From positions 1 to 15,468 of the forward strand of contig JAEMRB010000011.1 in assembly GCA_016463555.1 (NCBI GenBank): 15,468 bases of DNA. The letters run 5' to 3'. This document shows, in pieces, positions 1 to 6,661 of the stretch. A program made the position numbers and the translations under genes. Position 1 is the first letter of the stretch. Every line of letters starts with the position of its first letter. A model generated the notes under the pieces. That model was not told the origin of the DNA, did no database searches, and saw nothing but the letters and a program-made list of their open reading frames with translations. This stretch comes from Chloroflexota bacterium. GTDB lineage: Bacteria > Chloroflexota > Limnocylindria > Limnocylindrales > Limnocylindraceae.

Positions 1-46
1 CGCTTGGCGTGCTCATACGAGGCGAAGGATAGCCCCGTCAGGGGTG

Positions 47-52
47 TAGCAT
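47..52 (+). promoter_or_regulatory. -10 element, probable leaderless promoter of the two-component operon
   Basis: The hexamer TAGCAT fits the TANNNT -10 consensus and lies exactly 6 nt before the ATG at 59. Transcription would then start at or within a base of the A of ATG. The GGAG at 54-57 is only 1 nt from the ATG, too close to act as a normal Shine-Dalgarno sequence, which favours leaderless initiation. I see no convincing -35 hexamer in the 46 bases upstream. The same spacing recurs before folC (6615). Confidence 0.5.
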
Positions 53-58
53 CGGAGC

Positions 59-787
59 ATGGCAGCCACGATCCTTGTTGTTGAAGACGATCCAGCCGTC
101 GCGCTCGCCCTTGAGGTGGCGCTGAAGGGCGAGGGCTACCTGCCGCTCATGGCCGCGACCGGCGACAAGGGCCTCGAGATCGGCATGAAGCAGGCCCCCG
201 ACCTCCTGATCCTCGACGTGCGCCTCCCTGGGATCGACGGCTTTGAGCTCCTGCGCCGGCTGCGCGCTGGGGGCTCCAAGGCCCCCGTCATCATCCTGAC
301 CGCCCGCGATGAGGAGGTCGACACGATCCTTGGCCTCGAACTCGGCGCCGATGACTACATGACGAAGCCCTTCCGCGTTCGCGAACTGCTCACTCGGGTG
401 AAGTCGCATCTGCGCCGTGCCTACGGCGACCTCGCTGACGCGATGGGCGGGCGGGTCATTCGTGCCGAAGATCTGGTGATTGACCTTGAGCGTCGCAAGG
501 TCACACGTGGTGGCGCACGCATCACCCTCACCCCAACAGAGTTTGAAATTCTGCGCATCCTTGCCGAGAAGCCGGGTCGCGTCTTTGGCCGGCGCGACCT
601 TCTTGAGCGTGTGCGCGATTACGACGCAGCGATTGCCGGTGACGAGAAGACGATCAACGTGCACGTCAGCCACTTGCGCGACAAGGTTGAGCCGAATCCC
701 GCCAAGCCACGCTTCGTGTTGACCGTTCGCGGCGTGGGGTACAGCTTCTCTGACCGCAGCGATCGTGGTGAACGGAGCGGCGCCTGA
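59..787 (+). CDS. OmpR/PhoB-family response regulator
   Basis: A 242-residue DNA-binding response regulator, the cytoplasmic output half of the two-component system whose kinase follows at once. The receiver domain (about 3-120) has the acidic pair D10/D11, phosphoacceptor D53 in LILDVRLPGIDG, T81 in ILTARD and K103 in MTKPF. The winged-helix output domain (about 132-232) shows LTPTEFEILRIL and ends in LTVRGVGYSF, the usual OmpR/PhoB C-terminal motif, so both domains are complete. The ATG start matches family length and sits 6 nt after a -10-like hexamer. The stop codon overlaps a CTG that is the probable kinase start, implying translational coupling. With the kinase and HtrA protease downstream, the arrangement resembles MprAB-PepD or CssRS-type envelope-stress systems. 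That role is inferred from context; family assignment is certain, the regulon unknown. Confidence 0.96.
   Translation: MAATILVVEDDPAVALALEVALKGEGYLPLMAATGDKGLEIGMKQAPDLLILDVRLPGIDGFELLRRLRAGGSKAPVIILTARDEEVDTILGLELGADDYMTKPFRVRELLTRVKSHLRRAYGDLADAMGGRVIRAEDLVIDLERRKVTRGGARITLTPTEFEILRILAEKPGRVFGRRDLLERVRDYDAAIAGDEKTINVHVSHLRDKVEPNPAKPRFVLTVRGVGYSFSDRSDRGERSGA
774..777 (+). promoter_or_regulatory. Shine-Dalgarno site supporting a CTG start for the histidine kinase
   Basis: GGAG lies 6 nt before CTG 784, inside the last codons of the response regulator. No ATG, GTG or TTG is in frame between the upstream in-frame stop (769-771) and GTG 865, so this ribosome site decides the kinase start. Confidence 0.6.
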
Positions 788-2538
788 GCCCGCTTACCGA
801 CTCCTTTTACGGCGTACCGCCCCGAGGGCTGCGCGCTCGCCTCACCATCGCCTTCCTCAGCATTGTGGCGATCTCCCTCGTGCTCTCTGCGTATCTTGTT
901 GTTGACCGAGTCTCACAGGAGTTTGAGACACAAGAGCGCGCGGCACAGACAGCTCGAACGGCCGCCGTATCAAGCGCCATTCGCAGCCTCGCGCAGAGCG
1001 TTGCAGGGACTGACGACATCATTGATAGCAAGGGGCAGCTCAACGAGAAGGTGCGTGAGCGCTTCTTGTTGCAGGATCCAGAGTTGCAGCAGCTTGCGCT
1101 AGGCATTGCTCGTGCAGATGTCCGCGTTCGATTTGGCACCTGGAATCCTGATAAAGAGTTCTTCTCTCCTGCGGCTGAATCGGAGTTCCAGATCAGCTCC
1201 GACGGGGCGGCGCTTGAGCCTGGGGAGGCGCGTGACTCAATTCAGCTGGAGCCGAGCGTGGTGATCATTGGCGGCGCGCCTTCCTCTATCAGTATTGAAG
1301 TCACCCTGATCTCACCACTTACAACGCGCGCTTCGCGCCTGGCGGGAATCACCGGCACGATCACCTTTGTTGGGATACTCGCAATGATTGTTGCAATCAT
1401 CGTCTCAACAATCGCTGCAGCAAGATTCGCAAAGCCCGTACAGCTCCTCTCTGAAACGGCGACGGCAATTAGTGATGGTGATCTCTCTGCTCGCGTACCT
1501 ACCGGCATTGAGGTTGCGGCAAACGACGAGATGGTGGCGCTGCTCAATCAGTTCAATCTCATGGCTGATCGGCTGCAGGGCTCAATGCAGGCGCTACGCC
1601 GCGAGCGAGACCGCGGGCAGGAGCATCTCGCCGATGTTTCACACGAGTTACGCACACCACTTGCGGCGTTGCGCGCATTTGTTGACCTGCTGCAAGATCC
1701 AGGGACCGACGAGGTGACACGGAAGAGGCTTTTTGCTGAGGCGGGCCGACAACTTGAGCGAATGGACTCACTCACGTCAAACATTTTGGAACTCTCGCGG
1801 TTTGATGCGGGGATCGCGCGACCAGTGTTCGTTGTTGCTGACATTCGTGCCAGTGTGCAGTTGGCCGTCGAGCAGGCGGCGGCAGGCGCGCGCCGGGCTG
1901 GTGTTGCGGTCGACGAGCGGGTGCCGACGCGTAAGGTGCTCGTGCGACACGACGCCGCGCTCGTGGGGCAGGCTGTTGCCAACCTCGTCGCTAATGCGCT
2001 GAAGTTCACCACGCGGGGTGGCAGCGTCCTTGTCTCGGTACAACTCCTCTCAACCGGGGCCGCGACGGTGACCGTCCGCGATACGGGGGTCGGCATCTCG
2101 TCGGACGAGCTGCCACGCATCTTCGATCGCTTCTACCGCGGTACCGAGGGCCTGGCGGCGACGAGCCGGGCCGCCCGAGCCACGGGCTCTGGCCTCGGCC
2201 TGGCGATCGTGAAGTCGATCGTGGACATGCACGCTGGGCGCATCGTGGTCGAAAGCCTCCCTGGCGAGGGGACGAGCTTCGCCCTCACCTTCCCAGCCGA
2301 CCCCGAGGCGGTTGAGGAGGAGGTCCCTGAGGCTCCCCTAACTGAGGCGGGACCAGCCACGCTCGTGAGCTTCGGTCGGCGTGCCGCAGCCCTCCTCGGT
2401 GAGGTTGCGAAAACTTCACTCCGCCTTCGCAGTGTTCTACGTGCCGATCCCCCATCCTCTACGGTGAGTGAGACGCCCGCCTCATTGAGCGTGGCGCCTG
2501 AGAGCGCCGAAGATCTAAAGGAGACGCAACGTGGTTGA
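784..2538 (+). CDS. HAMP-domain sensor histidine kinase (CTG start proposed)
   Basis: Membrane sensor kinase expected to phosphorylate the upstream response regulator at D53. From CTG 784 it is 584 residues. TM1 covers about 20-41, followed by an extracytoplasmic sensing loop of about 145 residues, TM2 at about 187-211 and HAMP at about 212-264. The phospho-acceptor H287 lies in VSHELRTPLAALR. The ATPase domain shows N box NLVANALKF (about 400-408), G1 DTGVG (433-437), F box RIFDRFYR and G2 GSGLGL (468-473). A tail of about 80 residues, rich in Pro, Glu and Ala, follows the ATPase domain and has no motif I recognise. GTG 865 would cut TM1 and remove the Arg-rich anchor RGLRARL, so it is unlikely. 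The CTG forms a CTGA overlap with the preceding stop and has GGAG 6 nt upstream. The final 8 nt overlap the protease gene. The signal sensed cannot be told from sequence; envelope stress is inferred from the HtrA neighbour. Confidence 0.9.
   Translation: MSPLTDSFYGVPPRGLRARLTIAFLSIVAISLVLSAYLVVDRVSQEFETQERAAQTARTAAVSSAIRSLAQSVAGTDDIIDSKGQLNEKVRERFLLQDPELQQLALGIARADVRVRFGTWNPDKEFFSPAAESEFQISSDGAALEPGEARDSIQLEPSVVIIGGAPSSISIEVTLISPLTTRASRLAGITGTITFVGILAMIVAIIVSTIAAARFAKPVQLLSETATAISDGDLSARVPTGIEVAANDEMVALLNQFNLMADRLQGSMQALRRERDRGQEHLADVSHELRTPLAALRAFVDLLQDPGTDEVTRKRLFAEAGRQLERMDSLTSNILELSRFDAGIARPVFVVADIRASVQLAVEQAAAGARRAGVAVDERVPTRKVLVRHDAALVGQAVANLVANALKFTTRGGSVLVSVQLLSTGAATVTVRDTGVGISSDELPRIFDRFYRGTEGLAATSRAARATGSGLGLAIVKSIVDMHAGRIVVESLPGEGTSFALTFPADPEAVEEEVPEAPLTEAGPATLVSFGRRAAALLGEVAKTSLRLRSVLRADPPSSTVSETPASLSVAPESAEDLKETQRG
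2517..2523 (+). promoter_or_regulatory. Strong Shine-Dalgarno site for the HtrA gene
   Basis: AAAGGAG lies 7 nt before the GTG start at 2531 and is inside the 3' end of the kinase gene. It fixes the GTG as the start and supports co-translation of kinase and protease from one mRNA. Confidence 0.75.
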
Positions 2539-3769
2539 GAAAGCGAAGCGCACCCCCGCCGCCCCAAAGAGAGCGGTGAAGGCTCCCGTGAAGCGGCGCT
2601 CGCCACTTCGATTTGAGCCAGAACCCGCCACGGGACCAGCCGCCTGGGTCACGCGAGAGAGTGGCCCCCTACAGGCGGCGCGCAATTCGCTTCGTGCCGG
2701 AAACGGATCGCTCAGCCGCGGCGCGATCGCCGGGATGCTCGCCCTCTCGCTGCTCTTTGGCGCCGGTGGCGGTGCTGCCGCAACGATTCTCCTGCTCGAT
2801 GGCCTCTCTGGTGGCGACATCACAACGCAGATTCGACAGACACTGGTCTCCGAGCAGTCGGCGATTGTTGCTGTTGCAGAGCGGGTCTCTCCAGCAATCG
2901 TCACCCTCGAGGTCACCACAGTTGATGGTGATTCCATCGGCTCCGGTGTGATTTATTCGGCTGATGGTTGGATTGTGACGAACAAGCACGTTGTTGCCGG
3001 CGAGACCTCCATTCTTGTTCACCTCAAAGATGGCCGAGACTTTGCTGGCACGGTCTACGGCGTTGACACCCTTACCGATCTTGCTGTCGTAAAGATTGAC
3101 GCCGCCGGGCTGCCTACGGCAACACTCGGCCGCTCCGGTGGCATCAAGGTTGGGCAGACCGCGATTGCAATCGGCTCACCACTCGGTGTCTATACCAACT
3201 CTGTCACCGCTGGCATTGTCTCGGCACTCGGCCGTGACATCACGACGGAGAGCGGATCTATCAACGGCCTCATTCAAACAGACGCCGCAATCAACCCAGG
3301 AAACTCTGGTGGCGCACTGGTCGACTCAAGCGGTGCCGTGATCGGCATCAACACCGCAATCTCTACAGAGGGAGCTGGCATTGGGTTCGCAATTCCAATT
3401 GATATCGCTCGACCGATCCTTGAGCAGGCGCTCGCGGGCATCCCGCTGTCGCGACCGTGGATCGGCGTGCGCTACACGGCACTCAATCTGCGTATTGCCA
3501 CTGAGAATGGTCTCTCTGTCAGCGCCGGTGCATGGATCGTCGCTGACGGAACCACATCGCCAATCATCTCCGGCAGCCCAGCTGAGGCGGCGGGACTGAA
3601 GAGCGGTGACATCATCACCGCCGTCAACGAGACAGCGATTGACGAGGCGCACCCACTACAAGATCTGTTGGTGCAGTACTCGCCCGGCGCAACAATTACG
3701 TTGACCGTGCTTCGCGATGGCTCATCAATCACGATCACGGTGGAGTTGGGGATTCGCCCAACCGAGTAG
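2531..3769 (+). CDS. htrA: HtrA/DegP-like membrane-anchored serine protease with one PDZ domain
   Basis: A 412-residue envelope quality-control protease of family S1C. A basic, proline-rich cytoplasmic N-terminus (1-60) precedes one membrane anchor (about 63-90). The trypsin-like domain (about 110-300) has the complete triad H153 (TNKHVV), D183 (LTDLAVVKID) and S259 (NPGNSGGALVD). One PDZ domain (about 310-405), with WIGV at its start and GSPAEAAGLKSGDII, ends the protein. This is the PepD/HtrA architecture of Gram-positive and related bacteria rather than the two-PDZ, signal-peptide DegP form. The GTG start has a strong AAAGGAG and overlaps the kinase gene by 8 nt, so the three genes form one operon. 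By analogy with MprAB-PepD and CssRS-HtrA it probably degrades or refolds misfolded exported proteins under control of the upstream pair. Family is certain; substrates and regulation are inferred. Confidence 0.96.
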   Translation: MVEKAKRTPAAPKRAVKAPVKRRSPLRFEPEPATGPAAWVTRESGPLQAARNSLRAGNGSLSRGAIAGMLALSLLFGAGGGAAATILLLDGLSGGDITTQIRQTLVSEQSAIVAVAERVSPAIVTLEVTTVDGDSIGSGVIYSADGWIVTNKHVVAGETSILVHLKDGRDFAGTVYGVDTLTDLAVVKIDAAGLPTATLGRSGGIKVGQTAIAIGSPLGVYTNSVTAGIVSALGRDITTESGSINGLIQTDAAINPGNSGGALVDSSGAVIGINTAISTEGAGIGFAIPIDIARPILEQALAGIPLSRPWIGVRYTALNLRIATENGLSVSAGAWIVADGTTSPIISGSPAEAAGLKSGDIITAVNETAIDEAHPLQDLLVQYSPGATITLTVLRDGSSITITVELGIRPTE

Positions 3770-3779
3770 GTTGATGCGT

Positions 3780-3799
3780 CGCTAGCCTTACGGCTTGCG
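3780..3799. terminator. Terminator-like hairpin at a convergent gene junction
   Basis: CGCTAGCC and GGCTTGCG can pair around the loop TTAC, giving 8 positions with one T-T mismatch. The hairpin spans the stop codon of the folate fusion gene, 10 nt beyond the HtrA stop. Neither strand has a T-run after it, so it is not a classical intrinsic terminator; it may slow converging polymerases or be chance. Confidence 0.25.
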
Positions 3800-5134
3800 T
3801 ACAACCTCAACACCGGCCCAATCAATCGGCGCCGCAACAGCAGCCTCAGGCTTGCGTACGCGCACCCGCACTTCGTGCACGGTCGCTCCGCTCGTTGCAA
3901 CAACCTCCATCGCGGCGTCGGCGATGCGCTCTGCAAGGGCTTCAATCAGATCGGCGTGGCCGCCCGCTCCAACGCGCTCAACAGCAACGCGCACTAGTTC
4001 GCTGTAATCGACTGAGGCGGCGAGGGCGTCGCCGCGACCAGCCGGGGCAAGATCGGCGTCCACTTCAACGTCGACGAAGAATGGCTGCGGCTTCTGCTGC
4101 TCCTCTGGGTAGAGGCCATGTGCCGCATCAAAGCGCACGTTGCGTACGGTGATGCGGTCACGCTGGCTCGGGCGAGGCGGCCGATCGGCACGATTCGGGT
4201 TGGGGCCGATGGCATCATCGGGTTGATCGCCCTTCGCGCGAAGTGCCGCGTCAATGACTCGCACCGCATCGCGGTTCTCCTGCACGTCATGCACGCGCAC
4301 GATATCGACCCCAGCCAGGGCCCCGAGCGCGCTCGTGGCCACCGTGGCCGCCAGGCGGTCAGTTGGGGCCCCGTCGATGACGCGCCCAAGCGTGGACTTA
4401 CGGCTCGTGCCGAGCAGCACGGGATGGCCCAGGTCACGCAGGGCGCCGAGGAGGCGCAGGCTGATGAGGTTCTGGGCGGGACCCTTCCCGAAGCCGAATC
4501 CAGGGTCGAGGATCAGCCGCTCCGGCGGAATGCCCAGAGCGCGGCCGCGCGCCGCAACGGCCGCCATCTCGTCCATGAACTCCTCGGTGAAGTTGGCGGC
4601 CTTCTCGGCAGTGGCTACCTCTTTGCGGTTATGCATGACGACGATCGGCACACCGCGCTCAGCGGCGAGCTGCAGCATCTCATCGCCCGAACGCGTCCCC
4701 CAGATGTCGTTCAACATGTGCGCCCCTGCATCGAGCGCGGCGGCGGCCACCTCAACCTTCTGGGTGTCGGCGCTGAGTGCCAACGTTGGAAGCACGCGGC
4801 GAAGGCGTTCAATCGCGGGGATCAGCCGAGCGATCTCGTCCGCCGCCGAGATCTCCGTATGTCCCGGTCGCGTCGACTCAGCGCCAAGGTCAAGCAGATC
4901 AGCGCCATCGCGCACCGCGTCGCGCGCGAGCTGCTCTACGCGATCGAGTAGATCGTCTGCGGTGTCACTCGGCGCCATGAGGCCATCGCCCGAGAAGCTG
5001 TCGGGGGTAAGGTTCGCCACCGCCATCACGTAGGTACGGCTCCCCCACACAGCGCGCAGTGGGCCGATCGTCGTGGCCGCGATTGGCGCGTACGAGTGGC
5101 TGATCGCTTCGCGGTTCGTTGGGCTCTCACTCAT
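3788..5134 (-). CDS. folP/folB: Fused dihydropteroate synthase / dihydroneopterin aldolase
   Basis: A 448-residue bifunctional folate enzyme. The N-terminal part (about 30-300) is dihydropteroate synthase, joining 4-aminobenzoate to the hydroxymethyl-dihydropterin diphosphate. It has NLTPDSFSGDG (41-51), GAESTRPG (84-91), SADTQK with D123, the NDIWG segment (142-146), LDPGFGFGK (209-217), GTSRKS (242-247) and RVHDVQ. A polar linker rich in Pro, Arg and Asp (about 300-326) leads to a dihydroneopterin aldolase domain (about 327-448), which makes the pterin one step earlier. That domain shows HGLYPEE, conserved Tyr in VDYSEL (Y378), LIEALAERIAD and K428 in VRKPE, so its active site looks intact. 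No HPPK (FolK) domain lies between them, so the fused steps are not consecutive. The ATG overlaps the folC stop as ATGA, with AGGA 8 nt upstream, indicating coupled translation. Both assignments are firm; activity of each half is inferred from the motifs. Confidence 0.94.
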   Translation of the reverse strand: MSESPTNREAISHSYAPIAATTIGPLRAVWGSRTYVMAVANLTPDSFSGDGLMAPSDTADDLLDRVEQLARDAVRDGADLLDLGAESTRPGHTEISAADEIARLIPAIERLRRVLPTLALSADTQKVEVAAAALDAGAHMLNDIWGTRSGDEMLQLAAERGVPIVVMHNRKEVATAEKAANFTEEFMDEMAAVAARGRALGIPPERLILDPGFGFGKGPAQNLISLRLLGALRDLGHPVLLGTSRKSTLGRVIDGAPTDRLAATVATSALGALAGVDIVRVHDVQENRDAVRVIDAALRAKGDQPDDAIGPNPNRADRPPRPSQRDRITVRNVRFDAAHGLYPEEQQKPQPFFVDVEVDADLAPAGRGDALAASVDYSELVRVAVERVGAGGHADLIEALAERIADAAMEVVATSGATVHEVRVRVRKPEAAVAAPIDWAGVEVVRKP

Positions 5135-6615
5135 AGGGTTGATCCTGCCACGTCATCACGGCTCCCGTCATCTGAGAGCACACCGCGTCGCATCAGTTCG
5201 CCGCGGATCGCACCGACAAGGTAGAGCGAGCCCGCTGCAACGATTGGTCCCTGATACTCTGCCGCTGCAAGAAGTGCCGCGTTCGGGTTTGCAGCGATCT
5301 GCACCTGCACGCCAAGTCTGGCGGCACGCACCGCCGCAGCAAGTTGCTCTGGTGCAAGGGAGCGCACATCACCAACGCTCGTGCAGATAACCTGCGCGGC
5401 GCGCAGCGTTGGTGACGTCGCCAGGGCAGCGCTCAACTCCGCAATCGATTTGTCGGCCATCACAGCAAGGATCAACACGGGTGGCGTGTTCCGTGCACCG
5501 TTTGCGCTGCGCAGGTGTGGCGCAAGGTCTACGAGTGAGGCTGCCAACGCTGCGGCACCATCTTCGTTGTGTGCACCATCAAGGAGGAGGTCGCGCTCAT
5601 CACCACCACCGAGTACATTTGGGATCAGTTCCATGCGGCCCGGCCATCGCGCTGCTGCAAATCCGGTGCGCATCTCTTCATCGCTCACCGAAGCAATCCC
5701 TGCGTCGCGCAGGGCGTCGAGTGTCGCGGCAGCAACCGCAGCATTCGCTCCCTGATGTCGACCGAGTAGCCCAACGCGCACCGCGCCACGCCCCTCGAGC
5801 TCCACCTCAATGCCATCGCGGCCGAGTGAGCGAGTGGCGCCAGCGCGCGCAATCGTGAAAGGCGCACCAACGCGCTGGGCACGATGGCGAATCACATCGA
5901 GCGCACCGCCGCGTTCGCTCGCCCCAATGACGGCAAGATCGCCGCGCACGATGATCGCCGCCTTCTCTTTGGCGATCGCTTCAATGGTGTCGCCGAGGTA
6001 CTGCTGATGATCTAGACCAACATTGGTCACCACAGCAACGCCGCCATCCCAGGCGTGCGTGGCATCGAGCCGCCCACCGAGACCAACCTCAACGATCGCC
6101 GTGGTGATCTCCTCCTGGCGGAGCGCTTCGAAGATGGCGCCGACGAGGATCTCAAACTCGGTGGCTGGCCCCACGCGCTCTTCGATCTGGTCGGCGGCAT
6201 CGAGGGCACGCGCAACCGCCTGGGCGAACGGGAGTGGGGCGAGCGGTTGACCGTCGATCTGCACCCGCTCCCGGTAGCTGACCAGATGCGGCTTCGGCGT
6301 GGTGGCGTGGCGAATCCCCGCCGCGCGGAGGGCCGCCGAGACGAGGGCAACGACGCTCCCCTTGCCGTTGGTTCCGGCGACGAGCGCACCACGAACTCCC
6401 GTCTCGGGTGAGCCGAGGGCACGGAGGAGGGCGTTCGAGCGCCCCAACCCCATACGAATGCCGAAGCGCCCGCGCGACTCAAGCGCCACCAGTGCGGCGC
6501 GCCACGCGTCGGCGCCACGCCCCTCTCCTACGGCGAGAACGATCTCGGCGCGAGCGCGCGCAACGCGATCGCGCATCTCGAGGATCAGCTGCGGGTCACT
6601 CGGTTGATCGGGCAT
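5131..6615 (-). CDS. folC: Bifunctional dihydrofolate/folylpolyglutamate synthase
   Basis: Mur-ligase-family cytoplasmic enzyme that adds glutamate to dihydropteroate and then to folates, using ATP. The 494-residue product has the P-loop GTNGKGS (81-87), the folate-contact segment KPHLVSYRERVQIDG (108-122), EVGLGGRLDAT (176-186), GLDHQQYLG, KEKAAII, GRHQGANAAVA (285-295) and DGAHN (346-350) opening the C-terminal domain. It is somewhat longer than the usual 420-440 residues, mostly at the N-terminus. I chose ATG 6615 because the longer frame, to 6732, would run into the divergent gene starting at 6662 and adds a basic stretch without family similarity. A TANNNT hexamer lies 6 nt upstream, consistent with a leaderless start. 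The stop overlaps the ATG of the DHPS/DHNA fusion gene. Together they form a two-gene folate operon. Identity is certain; the exact start is likely. Confidence 0.94.
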   Translation of the reverse strand: MPDQPSDPQLILEMRDRVARARAEIVLAVGEGRGADAWRAALVALESRGRFGIRMGLGRSNALLRALGSPETGVRGALVAGTNGKGSVVALVSAALRAAGIRHATTPKPHLVSYRERVQIDGQPLAPLPFAQAVARALDAADQIEERVGPATEFEILVGAIFEALRQEEITTAIVEVGLGGRLDATHAWDGGVAVVTNVGLDHQQYLGDTIEAIAKEKAAIIVRGDLAVIGASERGGALDVIRHRAQRVGAPFTIARAGATRSLGRDGIEVELEGRGAVRVGLLGRHQGANAAVAAATLDALRDAGIASVSDEEMRTGFAAARWPGRMELIPNVLGGGDERDLLLDGAHNEDGAAALAASLVDLAPHLRSANGARNTPPVLILAVMADKSIAELSAALATSPTLRAAQVICTSVGDVRSLAPEQLAAAVRAARLGVQVQIAANPNAALLAAAEYQGPIVAAGSLYLVGAIRGELMRRGVLSDDGSRDDVAGSTL

Positions 6616-6621
6616 CGTTGG

Positions 6622-6627
6622 AGCGTA
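6622..6627 (-). promoter_or_regulatory. -10 element, probable leaderless promoter of folC
   Basis: Read on the minus strand, TACGCT lies 6 nt before the folC ATG (6615), the same arrangement as at position 47. No Shine-Dalgarno-like sequence lies in the 20 bases before this ATG. The octamer GCTACGCT also occurs at the tRNA-Glu promoter (15066-15073). Confidence 0.45.
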
Positions 6628-6649
6628 GCGGTCTCGGCGCGCTGCGTGC

Positions 6650-6655
6650 GAGAAT
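6650..6655 (+). promoter_or_regulatory. Possible -10 element of the Ig-domain gene
   Basis: GAGAAT matches TATAAT at four of six positions and lies 6 nt before the ATG at 6662. It lacks the first T. The whole divergent region between the folC start (6615) and this start is 46 nt, so two divergent promoters must fit here. Confidence 0.3.
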
Positions 6656-6661
6656 CGCCCT

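Noticed and set aside
38..673. Minus-strand open frame of 211 codons opposite the response regulator
   Set aside because: Antisense to a complete response regulator with every motif intact; no recognisable domain.
4118..5033. Two long plus-strand frames opposite the DHPS domain
   Set aside because: Both are antisense to strongly conserved DHPS motifs and have low-complexity translations.
5970..5985. A GCGATCGC octamer like the HIP1 repeat of cyanobacteria
   Set aside because: I noticed only one clear copy in 15 kb, which is no more than chance in GC-rich DNA.
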